Shown one piece after another: positions 1 to 6,934 of a stretch of 11,105 nt of DNA. The position numbers were made by a program, and so were the translations under genes. Position 1 is the stretch's first letter. Each line of letters opens with the position of its first letter. Location: assembly GCA_018238825.1 (NCBI GenBank), contig JABCSP010000046.1, forward strand, positions 1 through 11,105. Direction: 5' to 3'. This DNA comes from Candidatus Thorarchaeota archaeon. Its GTDB lineage: Archaea; Asgardarchaeota; Thorarchaeia; Thorarchaeales; Thorarchaeaceae. The notes beneath the pieces are model-generated. The model did not search any database. It saw only the letters and a program-made list of their open reading frames with translations, and had not been told where the DNA came from.

Positions 1-1724
1 GTCCTCAATCTTTGAGTGACCGTAATGCTTGTTCTATTCTCCATCACTTCATTCAGTGCTTTTCTCATGAGAAATTCTGTTTGGGCATCTACGGCACTCA
101 CTGAATCGTCCAGAAGCAAAATCTTTGGATCTTGGATGATTGCACGGGCAATAGCTAGCCGCTGCCGTTGTCCACCTGAGAGGGTCATTCCTCTCTCACC
201 AATTATTGTTTCGTATCCCTCTGGAAGTTCAATTATGAATTCGTGAGCTTGAGCACGTTTAGCCGCATCCTCAATTTCTTCCTGAGTCGCTTGACTTCTT
301 CCAAAGGCAATATTGTCGTGTACACTCATTCGAAATAGGAATATGTCTTGCTCAACAAGTCCAACAACATCACGCACAGATTTAGTTGTAATATCACGAA
401 GATTGACACCTCCAACATTGATTGAGCCAGCAGTAGGATCGTATAGACGGAGTAAGAGTTTCAGAATAGTACTTTTTCCACCACCTGGACCACCAATCAA
501 AGCAACACGGGAACCACTAGGTATTGTGATGTTGAAGTCTTTCAAAGCATAATGGTCATTCCCATTCTCTTCTGAGCCGTACTTGAAACTCACATTATCA
601 AAGATAATATCTCCACCCCAGTTCACTTCTGCGACTAAATCGTCAGGTTCAATCAGGGTTTCCTCCCAATTCAAAATGTCTACGATTCTTTGAGCATTCA
701 CGTATCCTCCCCTGAGAATTAGAAGGAACCTCGGGAAGTGGAAATTCAATCCTTCAAGAGCAACAAGTAATGCAAGTATAGTTATCATCTCGCCAATATT
801 GAGAACTCCATTGATCACAGCAAAACCAGAATAGAAGAATGCAATCGTTGTCATGGCCACAAGGACTAGAGCCGGAAGATAGAACGCAGCCAATCGTCCT
901 TCTTTAGTTACAGACTGCTCGTATTCTTTGCTAATATCATGGAATTTTTCTTGTTCAACATTTTCTGTACCAAAAGCCCTTACAACTTCAATTCCTTGAA
1001 AAACTCCTTGTGTTCTAGCAGTTAGGAGTTCCATGTCTTCAGAGCGCTTTCTTCGAACTGGTTCAACTGCATTTGCATACCTGTATGATAGGATAAGGTA
1101 GAGTGGTGTTCCAATGAGCATAATTATTGTGTATACTGGAAGTGAAATTGACTGTCCGAAAAGTGACACAACAATGAAGTTCTGGATAACAGGTCGGAAA
1201 TCAATCTGAACGAGAACTATAATTGTAATTCCAAATGAGATGAAACCGCCCAATAGATTTCGAATTGCAGGATTCAGAGAGAAGCGAACCCATGTTATAT
1301 CTTGCATCGCTACTGAGAGAAGTCTCTTACTATCAACCTCGTCATGGAAGGTCATGCTATATTCTTGCAATGCTTCAAAGAAGTCCTGTCGAGCATCTCG
1401 TTCCCATCTAAGAGTCACAATCGCCCAAACCCAACCTACAACAAAATACAGCCCCAAGTATAGAAGGGCTAATCCTATGATTATCCAAATGTAGAGAATG
1501 AATTGGGGAGTCAGAGATAACGCAGGAGTCAGACCTGAAGGATCCGAGGGGTCTAGAAGTTCATTCACAGCCCAACCAATGATGATTGATGGAATTGTAA
1601 CAAGAATAGTGGAGATGATGGTTAGAAGTATAGCTCCAGTTGTTACTCCTTTGTATTTGATCAGTCCACTTAACATGTATCCGGCCGCTGTGAAGCGTTT
1701 CTTTTCGCGGGTATCTTTAGTCAA
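1..1724 (-). CDS. ABC exporter half-transporter (TMD-NBD fusion) with degenerate ATPase site, 3' end outside window
   Basis: This is a type IV (ABCB/MsbA-like) exporter subunit that probably moves drugs, lipids or peptides out across the membrane. I read 574 codons from a TTG start at 1724. About six membrane segments fall at roughly residues 28-52, 76-104, 152-173, 195-212, 278-300 and 308-326. The nucleotide-binding domain follows, with Walker A GGPGGGKST at 411-419, Q-loop Gln459, signature LSGGQ at 515-519, Walker B ILLLDD at 535-540 and D-loop SAVD at 543-546. The catalytic Glu after Walker B is Asp540 and the H-loop His is Gln571 (VTQRL). This pairing is known from degenerate subunits of heterodimeric exporters such as TAP1, so a partner half-transporter is expected. 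The TTG is chosen because a GGAGG lies 8 bases upstream; the next in-frame ATG is codon 17. The gene follows padR with a one-base gap. It is cut by the window edge, not broken. Family call is firm; substrate unknown. Confidence 0.95.
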   Translation of the reverse strand, partial: MTKDTREKKRFTAAGYMLSGLIKYKGVTTGAILLTIISTILVTIPSIIIGWAVNELLDPSDPSGLTPALSLTPQFILYIWIIIGLALLYLGLYFVVGWVWAIVTLRWERDARQDFFEALQEYSMTFHDEVDSKRLLSVAMQDITWVRFSLNPAIRNLLGGFISFGITIIVLVQIDFRPVIQNFIVVSLFGQSISLPVYTIIMLIGTPLYLILSYRYANAVEPVRRKRSEDMELLTARTQGVFQGIEVVRAFGTENVEQEKFHDISKEYEQSVTKEGRLAAFYLPALVLVAMTTIAFFYSGFAVINGVLNIGEMITILALLVALEGLNFHFPRFLLILRGGYVNAQRIVDILNWEETLIEPDDLVAEVNWGGDIIFDNVSFKYGSEENGNDHYALKDFNITIPSGSRVALIGGPGGGKSTILKLLLRLYDPTAGSINVGGVNLRDITTKSVRDVVGLVEQDIFLFRMSVHDNIAFGRSQATQEEIEDAAKRAQAHEFIIELPEGYETIIGERGMTLSGGQRQRLAIARAIIQDPKILLLDDSVSAVDAQTEFLMRKALNEVMENRTSITVTQRLR

Positions 1725-1725
1725 T

Positions 1726-2268
1726 CTAAGTTCCTCCAGATTTTAGTATATCAATGATTGAGGAGACCTTCACGTTCATCTCCTCCAGATGTTTTAGTAG
1801 TAATTTTCGATCCTTGGTCTTCAAGGTTCCAGAAATGGACTCGAATGCTTCAACCGCATATGTCATCCAATGAATATGAAATCGTACTCTTTCCGACGGG
1901 CTAAGGAATTGTTCCCATAATCGAGGGCCCAGTCGGGTCTTATCCCCAACTGTACACTTGTGACGTTTGATAACCCGGTCGATTAATTTTCTTCCATCAT
2001 CAGTAAGGCGGTAGGTCTTACTTCTACCCTCTATCTTGACAGTTTCAATAAAACCATCTTCTTCAAGAGATGCTAGTAATGGATAGATTGTTCCAGGACT
2101 AGGCTGCCATTCGCCACCTGTTCTATCACTGAGTTCCTGCATTATCTGAGCCCCAGTCATAGTGTCATCTTTGAGTAAGCGCGGTATGAGGTGACGAAGA
2201 AGTCCCCTAGGAACAGATTGCGGCATGGCAAGATGTTCACAATCTTTCTTTGAATCTTCAACCTTCAT
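1726..2268 (-). CDS. PadR-family winged-helix transcriptional repressor
   Basis: This is a cytoplasmic DNA-binding regulator of the PadR family, 180 residues. The N-terminal winged helix is clear: helix residues about 18-50 lead into the family motif PSPGTIYPLL at 56-65, then LEEDGFI at 68-74 and the wing strand with SKTYRLTDDGRK at 83-94. Residues about 123-175 are mostly helical and should form the C-terminal dimerisation arm found in longer PadR proteins. The ATG at 2268 has AGGGGA about 6 bases upstream; a second Met at residue 15 is a less likely start. The stop is one base before the exporter start, so the two genes form an operon. PadR/ABC pairs of this kind, such as LmrR with LmrCD, typically respond to the exported compound. 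Three dyads at 2288-2324 are the likely binding sites for autorepression. The ligand is unknown. Confidence 0.95.
   Translation of the reverse strand: MKVEDSKKDCEHLAMPQSVPRGLLRHLIPRLLKDDTMTGAQIMQELSDRTGGEWQPSPGTIYPLLASLEEDGFIETVKIEGRSKTYRLTDDGRKLIDRVIKRHKCTVGDKTRLGPRLWEQFLSPSERVRFHIHWMTYAVEAFESISGTLKTKDRKLLLKHLEEMNVKVSSIIDILKSGGT
1733..1737 (-). promoter_or_regulatory. Shine-Dalgarno site of the ABC exporter, inside the padR 3' end
   Basis: On the minus strand GGAGG sits within the last codons of padR, 8 bases before the TTG at 1724. It is the main reason for choosing this non-ATG start. Its position suggests that exporter translation is coupled to ribosomes finishing padR. Confidence 0.7.
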
Positions 2269-2287
2269 ACAAAATCCCCTTGTTAAT

Positions 2288-2324
2288 ATCGAATACGATT
2301 ATCGGATACGATATCGAATGCGAT
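2288..2324. promoter_or_regulatory. Triple 12-bp dyad repeat, probable PadR operator
   Basis: Three near-identical 12-mers are seen: ATCGAATACGAT (2288-2299), ATCGGATACGAT (2301-2312) and ATCGAATGCGAT (2313-2324). Each is an inverted repeat ATCG-N4-CGAT, and in the third the arms extend to six bases (2311-2326). They sit just downstream of the TATA-like box for padR, around the expected transcription start. A repressor bound there would block RNA polymerase. Assignment to the adjacent PadR is an inference from position and symmetry. Confidence 0.75.
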
Positions 2325-2330
2325 ATAAAG
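2323..2330 (-). promoter_or_regulatory. TATA-like box for the padR-ABC operon
   Basis: The minus strand reads CTTTATAT here, an archaeal TATA-type element. It would place the transcription start near 2300 and give a leader of about 30 bases carrying AGGGGA before the padR ATG. The plus strand reads ATATAAAG, so the same element could also serve the divergent gene that starts at 2421, which would place both transcripts under the dyads. Orientation cannot be settled from sequence. Confidence 0.5.
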
Positions 2331-2420
2331 CTTACCTTTGATACCGGAATAGTCGACCTAGGACAAGAGTGATAAGAATTAGAGTAAATTAAGGCTTAAA
2401 CACGTGAGAGTGACACTACA

Positions 2421-4265
2421 TTGGGAGAAAAGGCAAAGGTCAAAGAAACCGTTCGATTATACACCAAGATTGTCCAATTACCAACCTACCGGCGGATACT
2501 AACAATACATGTCATACTTACAACAAGTATATCATTTCTATCTGCAGCAGTCAAGACTCTCACAGCTGTTACAGTAGATTTCTTTGGAACTTGGTTAATG
2601 TATCTATTACTTCTAGGCCTTCCAGTATTATTGGGAACCAGTCTTCTCTATCTGATAGGATCATCTGAAGGTTCCCCACTGGACACTAGAAGAACTGCAG
2701 GAGCAACCATGTTTGGATTCATCGTATGGTATATCTTGAGCATTATTGGTGTAGCCGTTGATGCAGTTCTAGTCACACAGGGATACGAGATGAAATTCCT
2801 AATGCTCGGTGCGGGTATTGCATACTTTATGTTTGCATTCATCGTTCACAGTCTTAGCAATCATTCAATCTTTCGTCATTTTGCTGGAGCACTCACTCCT
2901 ATGGTGATTTGGTTACTCCTTGAGAATTATCTCCCAATCATAAATCCCGCATTACCAACACTGGGAACTTACTGGTATGTGACTACAATTCTAATCATAG
3001 TAATTCCATCTCTCGTAGTACAGTACATCTATCGAGCTGTTAGTGTCCCATTCGAAAGGGATCTCGGAATAAACGGACCAGATGTGCTTCGAGCATTTGG
3101 ATATGACTTGCTAGCTGATAACCCTGAGCCATTAGAAACAATTCTGACCGAAATTGCAACTTTACAAAGTGTCCCGATGGAGATTTTGTTATTCAAAGAG
3201 TCAGATCGTATAGTTGCATGTGGAGTTATCGAATATATCCATCCAGGACCCTTCAGGGACATTGGTAGTAGTGGTCTCCCGTCGGCCATAATGAAACATA
3301 TTCAGGATAAACATGGAGTTCCTGCATTCGTCCTTCATGGAAGCTGTACCCATCATCAAAATCTCACGACCAAAAAGGACTACCCCAAAGCACTTGATGA
3401 GATTGACAGATTGATCAAGGAAACTCAAACCTATCCAACGGTATCAGGTCCTCACTGGACTGAAGGTGACAAATTCAAGACCTGGACTATGTTCGTAGGT
3501 TCAGATGTTCTTACAATTAGTACCAGTGCACCAGATTTCACTGATGATATTGGGCTTGAAGTCGGTTATGATACTGCAAATATGATTCGAAAGCAAACAC
3601 CTGATATTAGAGGGGTTTCGATTGTTGATGCCCATAATTGCATCAATGATGATGCAGTATCAATAATGAAAGGAGATCCCGAAGCTAGTGAATACGTCGG
3701 AACTATTTCTGCTGCAGTATTTACTACAATAAATGAGAACAGAAGTAAATTGGAAATGGGAATGTACACAGTGCACCCAGACAATATCACTTGCAAAGAG
3801 GGAATCGGTCCCGGAGGCGTATCGGTTGTAATTCTGAAAACTATAGAACAAGAGATGGCGCTGGTATCAGTAGATGGCAACAATGTTAGACCAGGTTTCA
3901 GAGAAGAAGTGATTAGCATTCTAAAAACTCAAGGCTTTGATAAAGCTGAGATTACAACCACAGATACTCATGTAGTTAATGCGGTTTCGTCATCCAGTAA
4001 GGGATATCCTCCAGTAGGAAGTAACAAACCTGAGGAAACTCTAGAGTACATCGGGATAGCAGCTACAAAAGCAAGAGAGGTAGTCAGACCAGTATCTGCA
4101 GGATTGGGCTTTGGAAAGGTCGAAGATATCAGAACTTTTGGTGAGAAAGGTTTTGATACACTTACTCAAAATGTTGCAGAAGCAGCGGGAGTCGCAAAAA
4201 GAGTTGGTCTTCGCTTAGGTGGTCTCGCATTTCTTACATTAACTTTGATATCATTTCTAATCTAG
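2421..4265 (+). CDS. DUF2070 family archaeal membrane protein
   Basis: This 614-residue protein matches the archaeal DUF2070 family, whose function I do not know. Six hydrophobic segments lie at about 24-46, 52-80, 94-118, 125-146, 155-173 and 185-206. A soluble domain follows (about 207-595), then a last hydrophobic helix at 597-613 ending at the C terminus. The soluble domain carries spaced His/Asp motifs: HPGPF (His274), HGSCTHH (306-312), DAHN (403-406), VHPDN (His452) and DTH (515-517). These look like a metal site, possibly a hydrolase, but that is inference. The start is TTG at 2421; an in-frame stop lies 22-24 bases upstream and no in-frame ATG occurs before codon 60. The Shine-Dalgarno signal is weak. 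TTAAGGCTTAA at 2389-2399 or the TATAAAG at 2324-2330 could be its promoter. A UbiX gene follows 17 bases after the stop, so the two are probably co-transcribed. Confidence 0.88.
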   Translation: MGEKAKVKETVRLYTKIVQLPTYRRILTIHVILTTSISFLSAAVKTLTAVTVDFFGTWLMYLLLLGLPVLLGTSLLYLIGSSEGSPLDTRRTAGATMFGFIVWYILSIIGVAVDAVLVTQGYEMKFLMLGAGIAYFMFAFIVHSLSNHSIFRHFAGALTPMVIWLLLENYLPIINPALPTLGTYWYVTTILIIVIPSLVVQYIYRAVSVPFERDLGINGPDVLRAFGYDLLADNPEPLETILTEIATLQSVPMEILLFKESDRIVACGVIEYIHPGPFRDIGSSGLPSAIMKHIQDKHGVPAFVLHGSCTHHQNLTTKKDYPKALDEIDRLIKETQTYPTVSGPHWTEGDKFKTWTMFVGSDVLTISTSAPDFTDDIGLEVGYDTANMIRKQTPDIRGVSIVDAHNCINDDAVSIMKGDPEASEYVGTISAAVFTTINENRSKLEMGMYTVHPDNITCKEGIGPGGVSVVILKTIEQEMALVSVDGNNVRPGFREEVISILKTQGFDKAEITTTDTHVVNAVSSSSKGYPPVGSNKPEETLEYIGIAATKAREVVRPVSAGLGFGKVEDIRTFGEKGFDTLTQNVAEAAGVAKRVGLRLGGLAFLTLTLISFLI

Positions 4266-4270
4266 ACGTC

Positions 4271-4277
4271 GAGGTGA
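4271..4277 (+). promoter_or_regulatory. Shine-Dalgarno site that decides the ubiX start
   Basis: GAGGTGA matches the anti-Shine-Dalgarno sequence well and lies 5 bases before the ATG at 4283. The in-frame GTG at 4274 is part of this site and is therefore not the likely start, which removes three residues from the longest reading frame. Confidence 0.75.
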
Positions 4278-4282
4278 ACTTG

Positions 4283-4852
4283 ATGAGTAAAAAAAGAATC
4301 TTTGTTGGAATTACAGGAGCTAGTGGAGCAATCTATGGGGTTCGACTCATTAAGGCATTGAAATCACAAGGACATGAGGTTCATCTAGTTATCAGTAAAT
4401 GGGGTGCTGAAACATTGACCTATGAAATGGATTTGGATGTTAAAGCACTAATTACGAAGGTCGATAAGGTCTATGATGAGAATGATCAGACTGCGGGTCC
4501 TGCAAGTGGTTCATTTCATTTAGATGCAATCGTTATTATCCCCTGCTCAATGAAGACATTAGCTGGTATTGCACATGGGTATGCAGACAATCTCATTACA
4601 AGAGCTGCAGACTGTGCCCTGAAAGAACGTCGAAAACTCGTTTTAGTTCCAAGAGAGAGCCCTCTCAATCTGATTCACATTCGCAATATGGAAACTGTGA
4701 CACAGGCCGGAGCAATCGTAATTCCTGCTAGCCCAGCATTCTGGCATAAACCCAAAACTATTGAAGATCTTGTTGACTCAATTGTTGATAGAGTCCTCTC
4801 ACACATCAGTTCCTCAAGAGATTCAGCTGCAATATGGTCTGGAGAAGAGTAG
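4283..4852 (+). CDS. ubiX: UbiX-type flavin prenyltransferase
   Basis: The enzyme joins a dimethylallyl group from dimethylallyl phosphate to FMN, giving prenylated FMN, the cofactor of UbiD-type decarboxylases. In archaea one known consumer is the UbiD-like decarboxylase of the modified mevalonate pathway. The 189-residue protein has the usual family length. Visible motifs are the FMN-binding GITGASGA (9-16), PCSMKTLAGIA (87-97), RAADCALKERR (107-117) and LVPRESPLN (121-129). By recalled alignment to the Pseudomonas enzyme, Glu48, Arg107, Glu125 and Arg170 match its active-site Glu49, Arg122, Glu140 and Arg185. The tyrosine of the usual PAFY motif (Tyr169) is Trp154 here (PAFW). The gene follows the DUF2070 gene by 17 bases. 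It ends only 4 bases from the convergent zinc-array gene. No UbiD gene is in the window. Confidence 0.95.
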   Translation: MSKKRIFVGITGASGAIYGVRLIKALKSQGHEVHLVISKWGAETLTYEMDLDVKALITKVDKVYDENDQTAGPASGSFHLDAIVIIPCSMKTLAGIAHGYADNLITRAADCALKERRKLVLVPRESPLNLIHIRNMETVTQAGAIVIPASPAFWHKPKTIEDLVDSIVDRVLSHISSSRDSAAIWSGEE

Positions 4853-4856
4853 TTAC

Positions 4857-6707
4857 TCAACCGAAATGTAGCGGAGTGCCACAGTGTTCGCATTCAATAG
4901 TTTCTCCGGGTAATGCACGTTTTGCCAAACCAGCATTGCATTGTGGACAAGAGATTTTCTGTGGTGCTGTGTCGTCGGACTTTGTTTGAATCCGAAGAAG
5001 TACTTCTCGTAGATTCTCACGCATTTCAGCCAACATTACTTCTAGTTTCTTCTCATTATTGCTTGCAACTGTGATCCGAAGAGAGAGATTTTCCTTTGAG
5101 GCCGAACCAATAACCACGAACTCGTCACCGTCGAGAGCCTTCCCGTAATACCAGGCTTCTATACCAGTCTTAGGATTAGACTTTTCGTCAACATAGAGAA
5201 CGCTATGCTGTTCTATTACATTCTTGACAATATCTAGCATTTCACTAGCATCTGCTTTAGCATCCATTTGGTACTCACATGCACGCTTGGTCTGGAGAGT
5301 CTTATCCGCCAGAATTTCAAGATCACGTAATCTCTTGGTCTTCAGAAACGCGTCACGTACAACCTCCTTATGTTCAGAAGGGATTGCAATATTGGTGTCT
5401 TGGTGTTGGTCACAGAAAAGGAAGACCTCAGTCTTTCCTTCATCATTATCATCGATTCTTACAAGGCTTCTACTTTGGTGGCATTTATGGCATTCAAAGA
5501 GTTGCATATAGATACGTGAGAGTGATTTATGATCCGCAGAGCGAGAGAGATATCTCTCACTACCATGCCCATTACGACACTCAACCTTCAATTCAATGAT
5601 TTTATCTTTTACTTTTGTATCCATAATTGTGACTAATGCCTGACATTTTTCGCAAGTAAGACTCTTTTCGATATCATCAATCCTATCGATTTGAGGTTCC
5701 CGCTCTTCAAGATGTTTGAAGATATCCCCCGTAATTCCTTTCTTCATATCCTTATGAATTAAACAGACTAGTTCAAGTTCAACAGTAGTGCCACTGACCT
5801 TGGTGCTTACAATCTCTGTAAGCAAGTCACATTGGTTGCATTTCAGGACCCCAGATATAATCGCATCAATTGCTTCTTCATCAAGCTCAGTTGGTTGTAT
5901 CATCTCACGAGTGTGCCCATTATTGCAACTACATTTTAGCTTGTATTTATCATTGTCAATCGTAATATTGCGAATTGAGAGACTACTTGAACACTCAGTG
6001 CATTTGAGCATGGATCGTACGATAGAACCTTCTGAAACTGCATCTGCTATTTTTTCTATCATCCATGCATGCTTAGCAGGCAGCTCCTTTCGGGTCTTGC
6101 CGTGTGCTGGACAGGATACCTGAATTCTAGCCTTGTCACCCTTTACCGAAGTGTCCAACAATTTGCATGGAAGACCGCATTGTTCACAGTAGATGATTCT
6201 TTTGAAAATAATCTTCAGTATTGCAGAGTCTGCATCGATTGGAACATAGCGTAGTTCCTTATGCCCACTCGGACAGCGACACTTGAATATCATTATTCCC
6301 TTTTTCTCTTCAGCACATTGTACAGAGAATATTTGCCCACATTTTGAACAACTGAGTGAGTCTAGAATAGACTTTGCACTATTTATCGCTGCCAATACAC
6401 TGGTAACAGATGTGTGATAATATGAAGGAATACGTTTCAGTTTTACACCATGAATTGGACAGAGAAATGTGTATTCTACTTCCTTTCGACCTATATCAGA
6501 ATGAATGAGGGCCATAGTTGAACCGCAATCAGTACAGGTAAAGAGACCCTTGAATATCGCAGGAGCCATGCTATCAGCCTGATATCTTGAAATATCCCTC
6601 TTAGCTTTATGCCCCTTCAAACATTGGCAATACACACGAAGCGTACTTCCACGCATCTCACTTCCTAGTACATAGAATGGTTCCTTACACTTCTTGCAAA
6701 CGAACAC
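4857..6707 (-). CDS. Eight-module zinc-finger array protein with C-terminal alpha/beta domain and zinc ribbon (paralogue 1)
   Basis: I do not recognise a named family for this 616-residue protein. Residues 4-435 hold eight zinc modules, with CxxC at 4, 58, 120, 174, 236, 290, 352 and 406. Odd modules close with C-x3-H (often CxCxxGH) and even modules with C-x2-H (usually CPxHG). All eight keep the four ligands. Residues about 455-490 are charged and helical. Residues about 488-572 read as helix, four strands, helix. A four-Cys ribbon ends the protein (CPQC 587-590, CEHC 606-609). No signal peptide or membrane helix is seen, so it should be cytoplasmic. The start is GTG at 6707, with GAGG 6 bases upstream; an ATG two bases upstream of it is out of frame. 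It is paralogous to the protein at 8176-10452. Binding to nucleic acid or protein is possible but nothing visible decides it. Confidence 0.85.
   Translation of the reverse strand: MFVCKKCKEPFYVLGSEMRGSTLRVYCQCLKGHKAKRDISRYQADSMAPAIFKGLFTCTDCGSTMALIHSDIGRKEVEYTFLCPIHGVKLKRIPSYYHTSVTSVLAAINSAKSILDSLSCSKCGQIFSVQCAEEKKGIMIFKCRCPSGHKELRYVPIDADSAILKIIFKRIIYCEQCGLPCKLLDTSVKGDKARIQVSCPAHGKTRKELPAKHAWMIEKIADAVSEGSIVRSMLKCTECSSSLSIRNITIDNDKYKLKCSCNNGHTREMIQPTELDEEAIDAIISGVLKCNQCDLLTEIVSTKVSGTTVELELVCLIHKDMKKGITGDIFKHLEEREPQIDRIDDIEKSLTCEKCQALVTIMDTKVKDKIIELKVECRNGHGSERYLSRSADHKSLSRIYMQLFECHKCHQSRSLVRIDDNDEGKTEVFLFCDQHQDTNIAIPSEHKEVVRDAFLKTKRLRDLEILADKTLQTKRACEYQMDAKADASEMLDIVKNVIEQHSVLYVDEKSNPKTGIEAWYYGKALDGDEFVVIGSASKENLSLRITVASNNEKKLEVMLAEMRENLREVLLRIQTKSDDTAPQKISCPQCNAGLAKRALPGETIECEHCGTPLHFG
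5403..6698 (-). repeat. Protein-level repeat: four tandem pairs of zinc modules (54 + 62 residues)
   Basis: CxxC-to-CxxC distances are 54, 62, 54, 62, 54, 62 and 54 residues, giving an exact 116-residue pair period repeated through the region. The two half-repeats differ in their second ligand pair (Cx3H versus Cx2H). The repeat shows in the cysteine and histidine spacing and in recurring features such as a hydrophobic residue two before the first Cys. The DNA itself has diverged, so the duplications are old. Confidence 0.9.
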
Positions 6708-6934
6708 ATCAATCCTCTACCTTGGCACGCGGCGAACAAGTAGTACAGTATTCACCCACCTTCCTTATGGGTATTACCGTTACGAATATCAAGTCCAATG
6801 CACAAGAGATGCATCAATTGATGACCAATAAAACTGTTTCAAATCCAATGAATTAATAATCCAGTGTAATTTATTCCGATTATCAATCTTAGTGAATTTA
6901 CAAGTGAGGTCATAAATTGATAGGAGAGTAGGAG
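6708..6934. promoter_or_regulatory. Divergent intergenic region with overlapping palindromes
   Basis: These 227 bases separate two divergent genes and should hold both promoters. The half near 6935 is A/T-rich; TTTATT (6869-6874) or ATTTACAA (6895-6902) could be TATA elements for the glycosyltransferase, but neither is convincing. Near the centre GATGCATC (6808-6815) overlaps CATCAATTGATG (6812-6823), both perfect palindromes, which might bind a regulator. I see no ORF or structured RNA. Confidence 0.35.

Noticed and set aside
1..1724. The exporter gene might be a truncated pseudogene.
   Set aside because: The frame is open with intact motifs right to the first base; the missing end is only the window boundary.
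2288..2324. A minimal CRISPR-like or tandem-repeat element.
   Set aside because: Units are 12 bp with no spacers, each is a dyad, and they sit at a promoter, so an operator explains them better.
4274..4282. GTG at 4274 as the ubiX start.
   Set aside because: It is embedded in the GAGGTGA ribosome site, and the ATG at 4283 has ideal spacing and matches the usual start of the family.
5224..6254. Plus-strand reading frames opposite zinc-array paralogue 1 (similar ones lie opposite paralogue 2 and the DUF2070 gene).
   Set aside because: They lack start signals and sensible protein composition, and lie wholly inside well-supported genes on the other strand.
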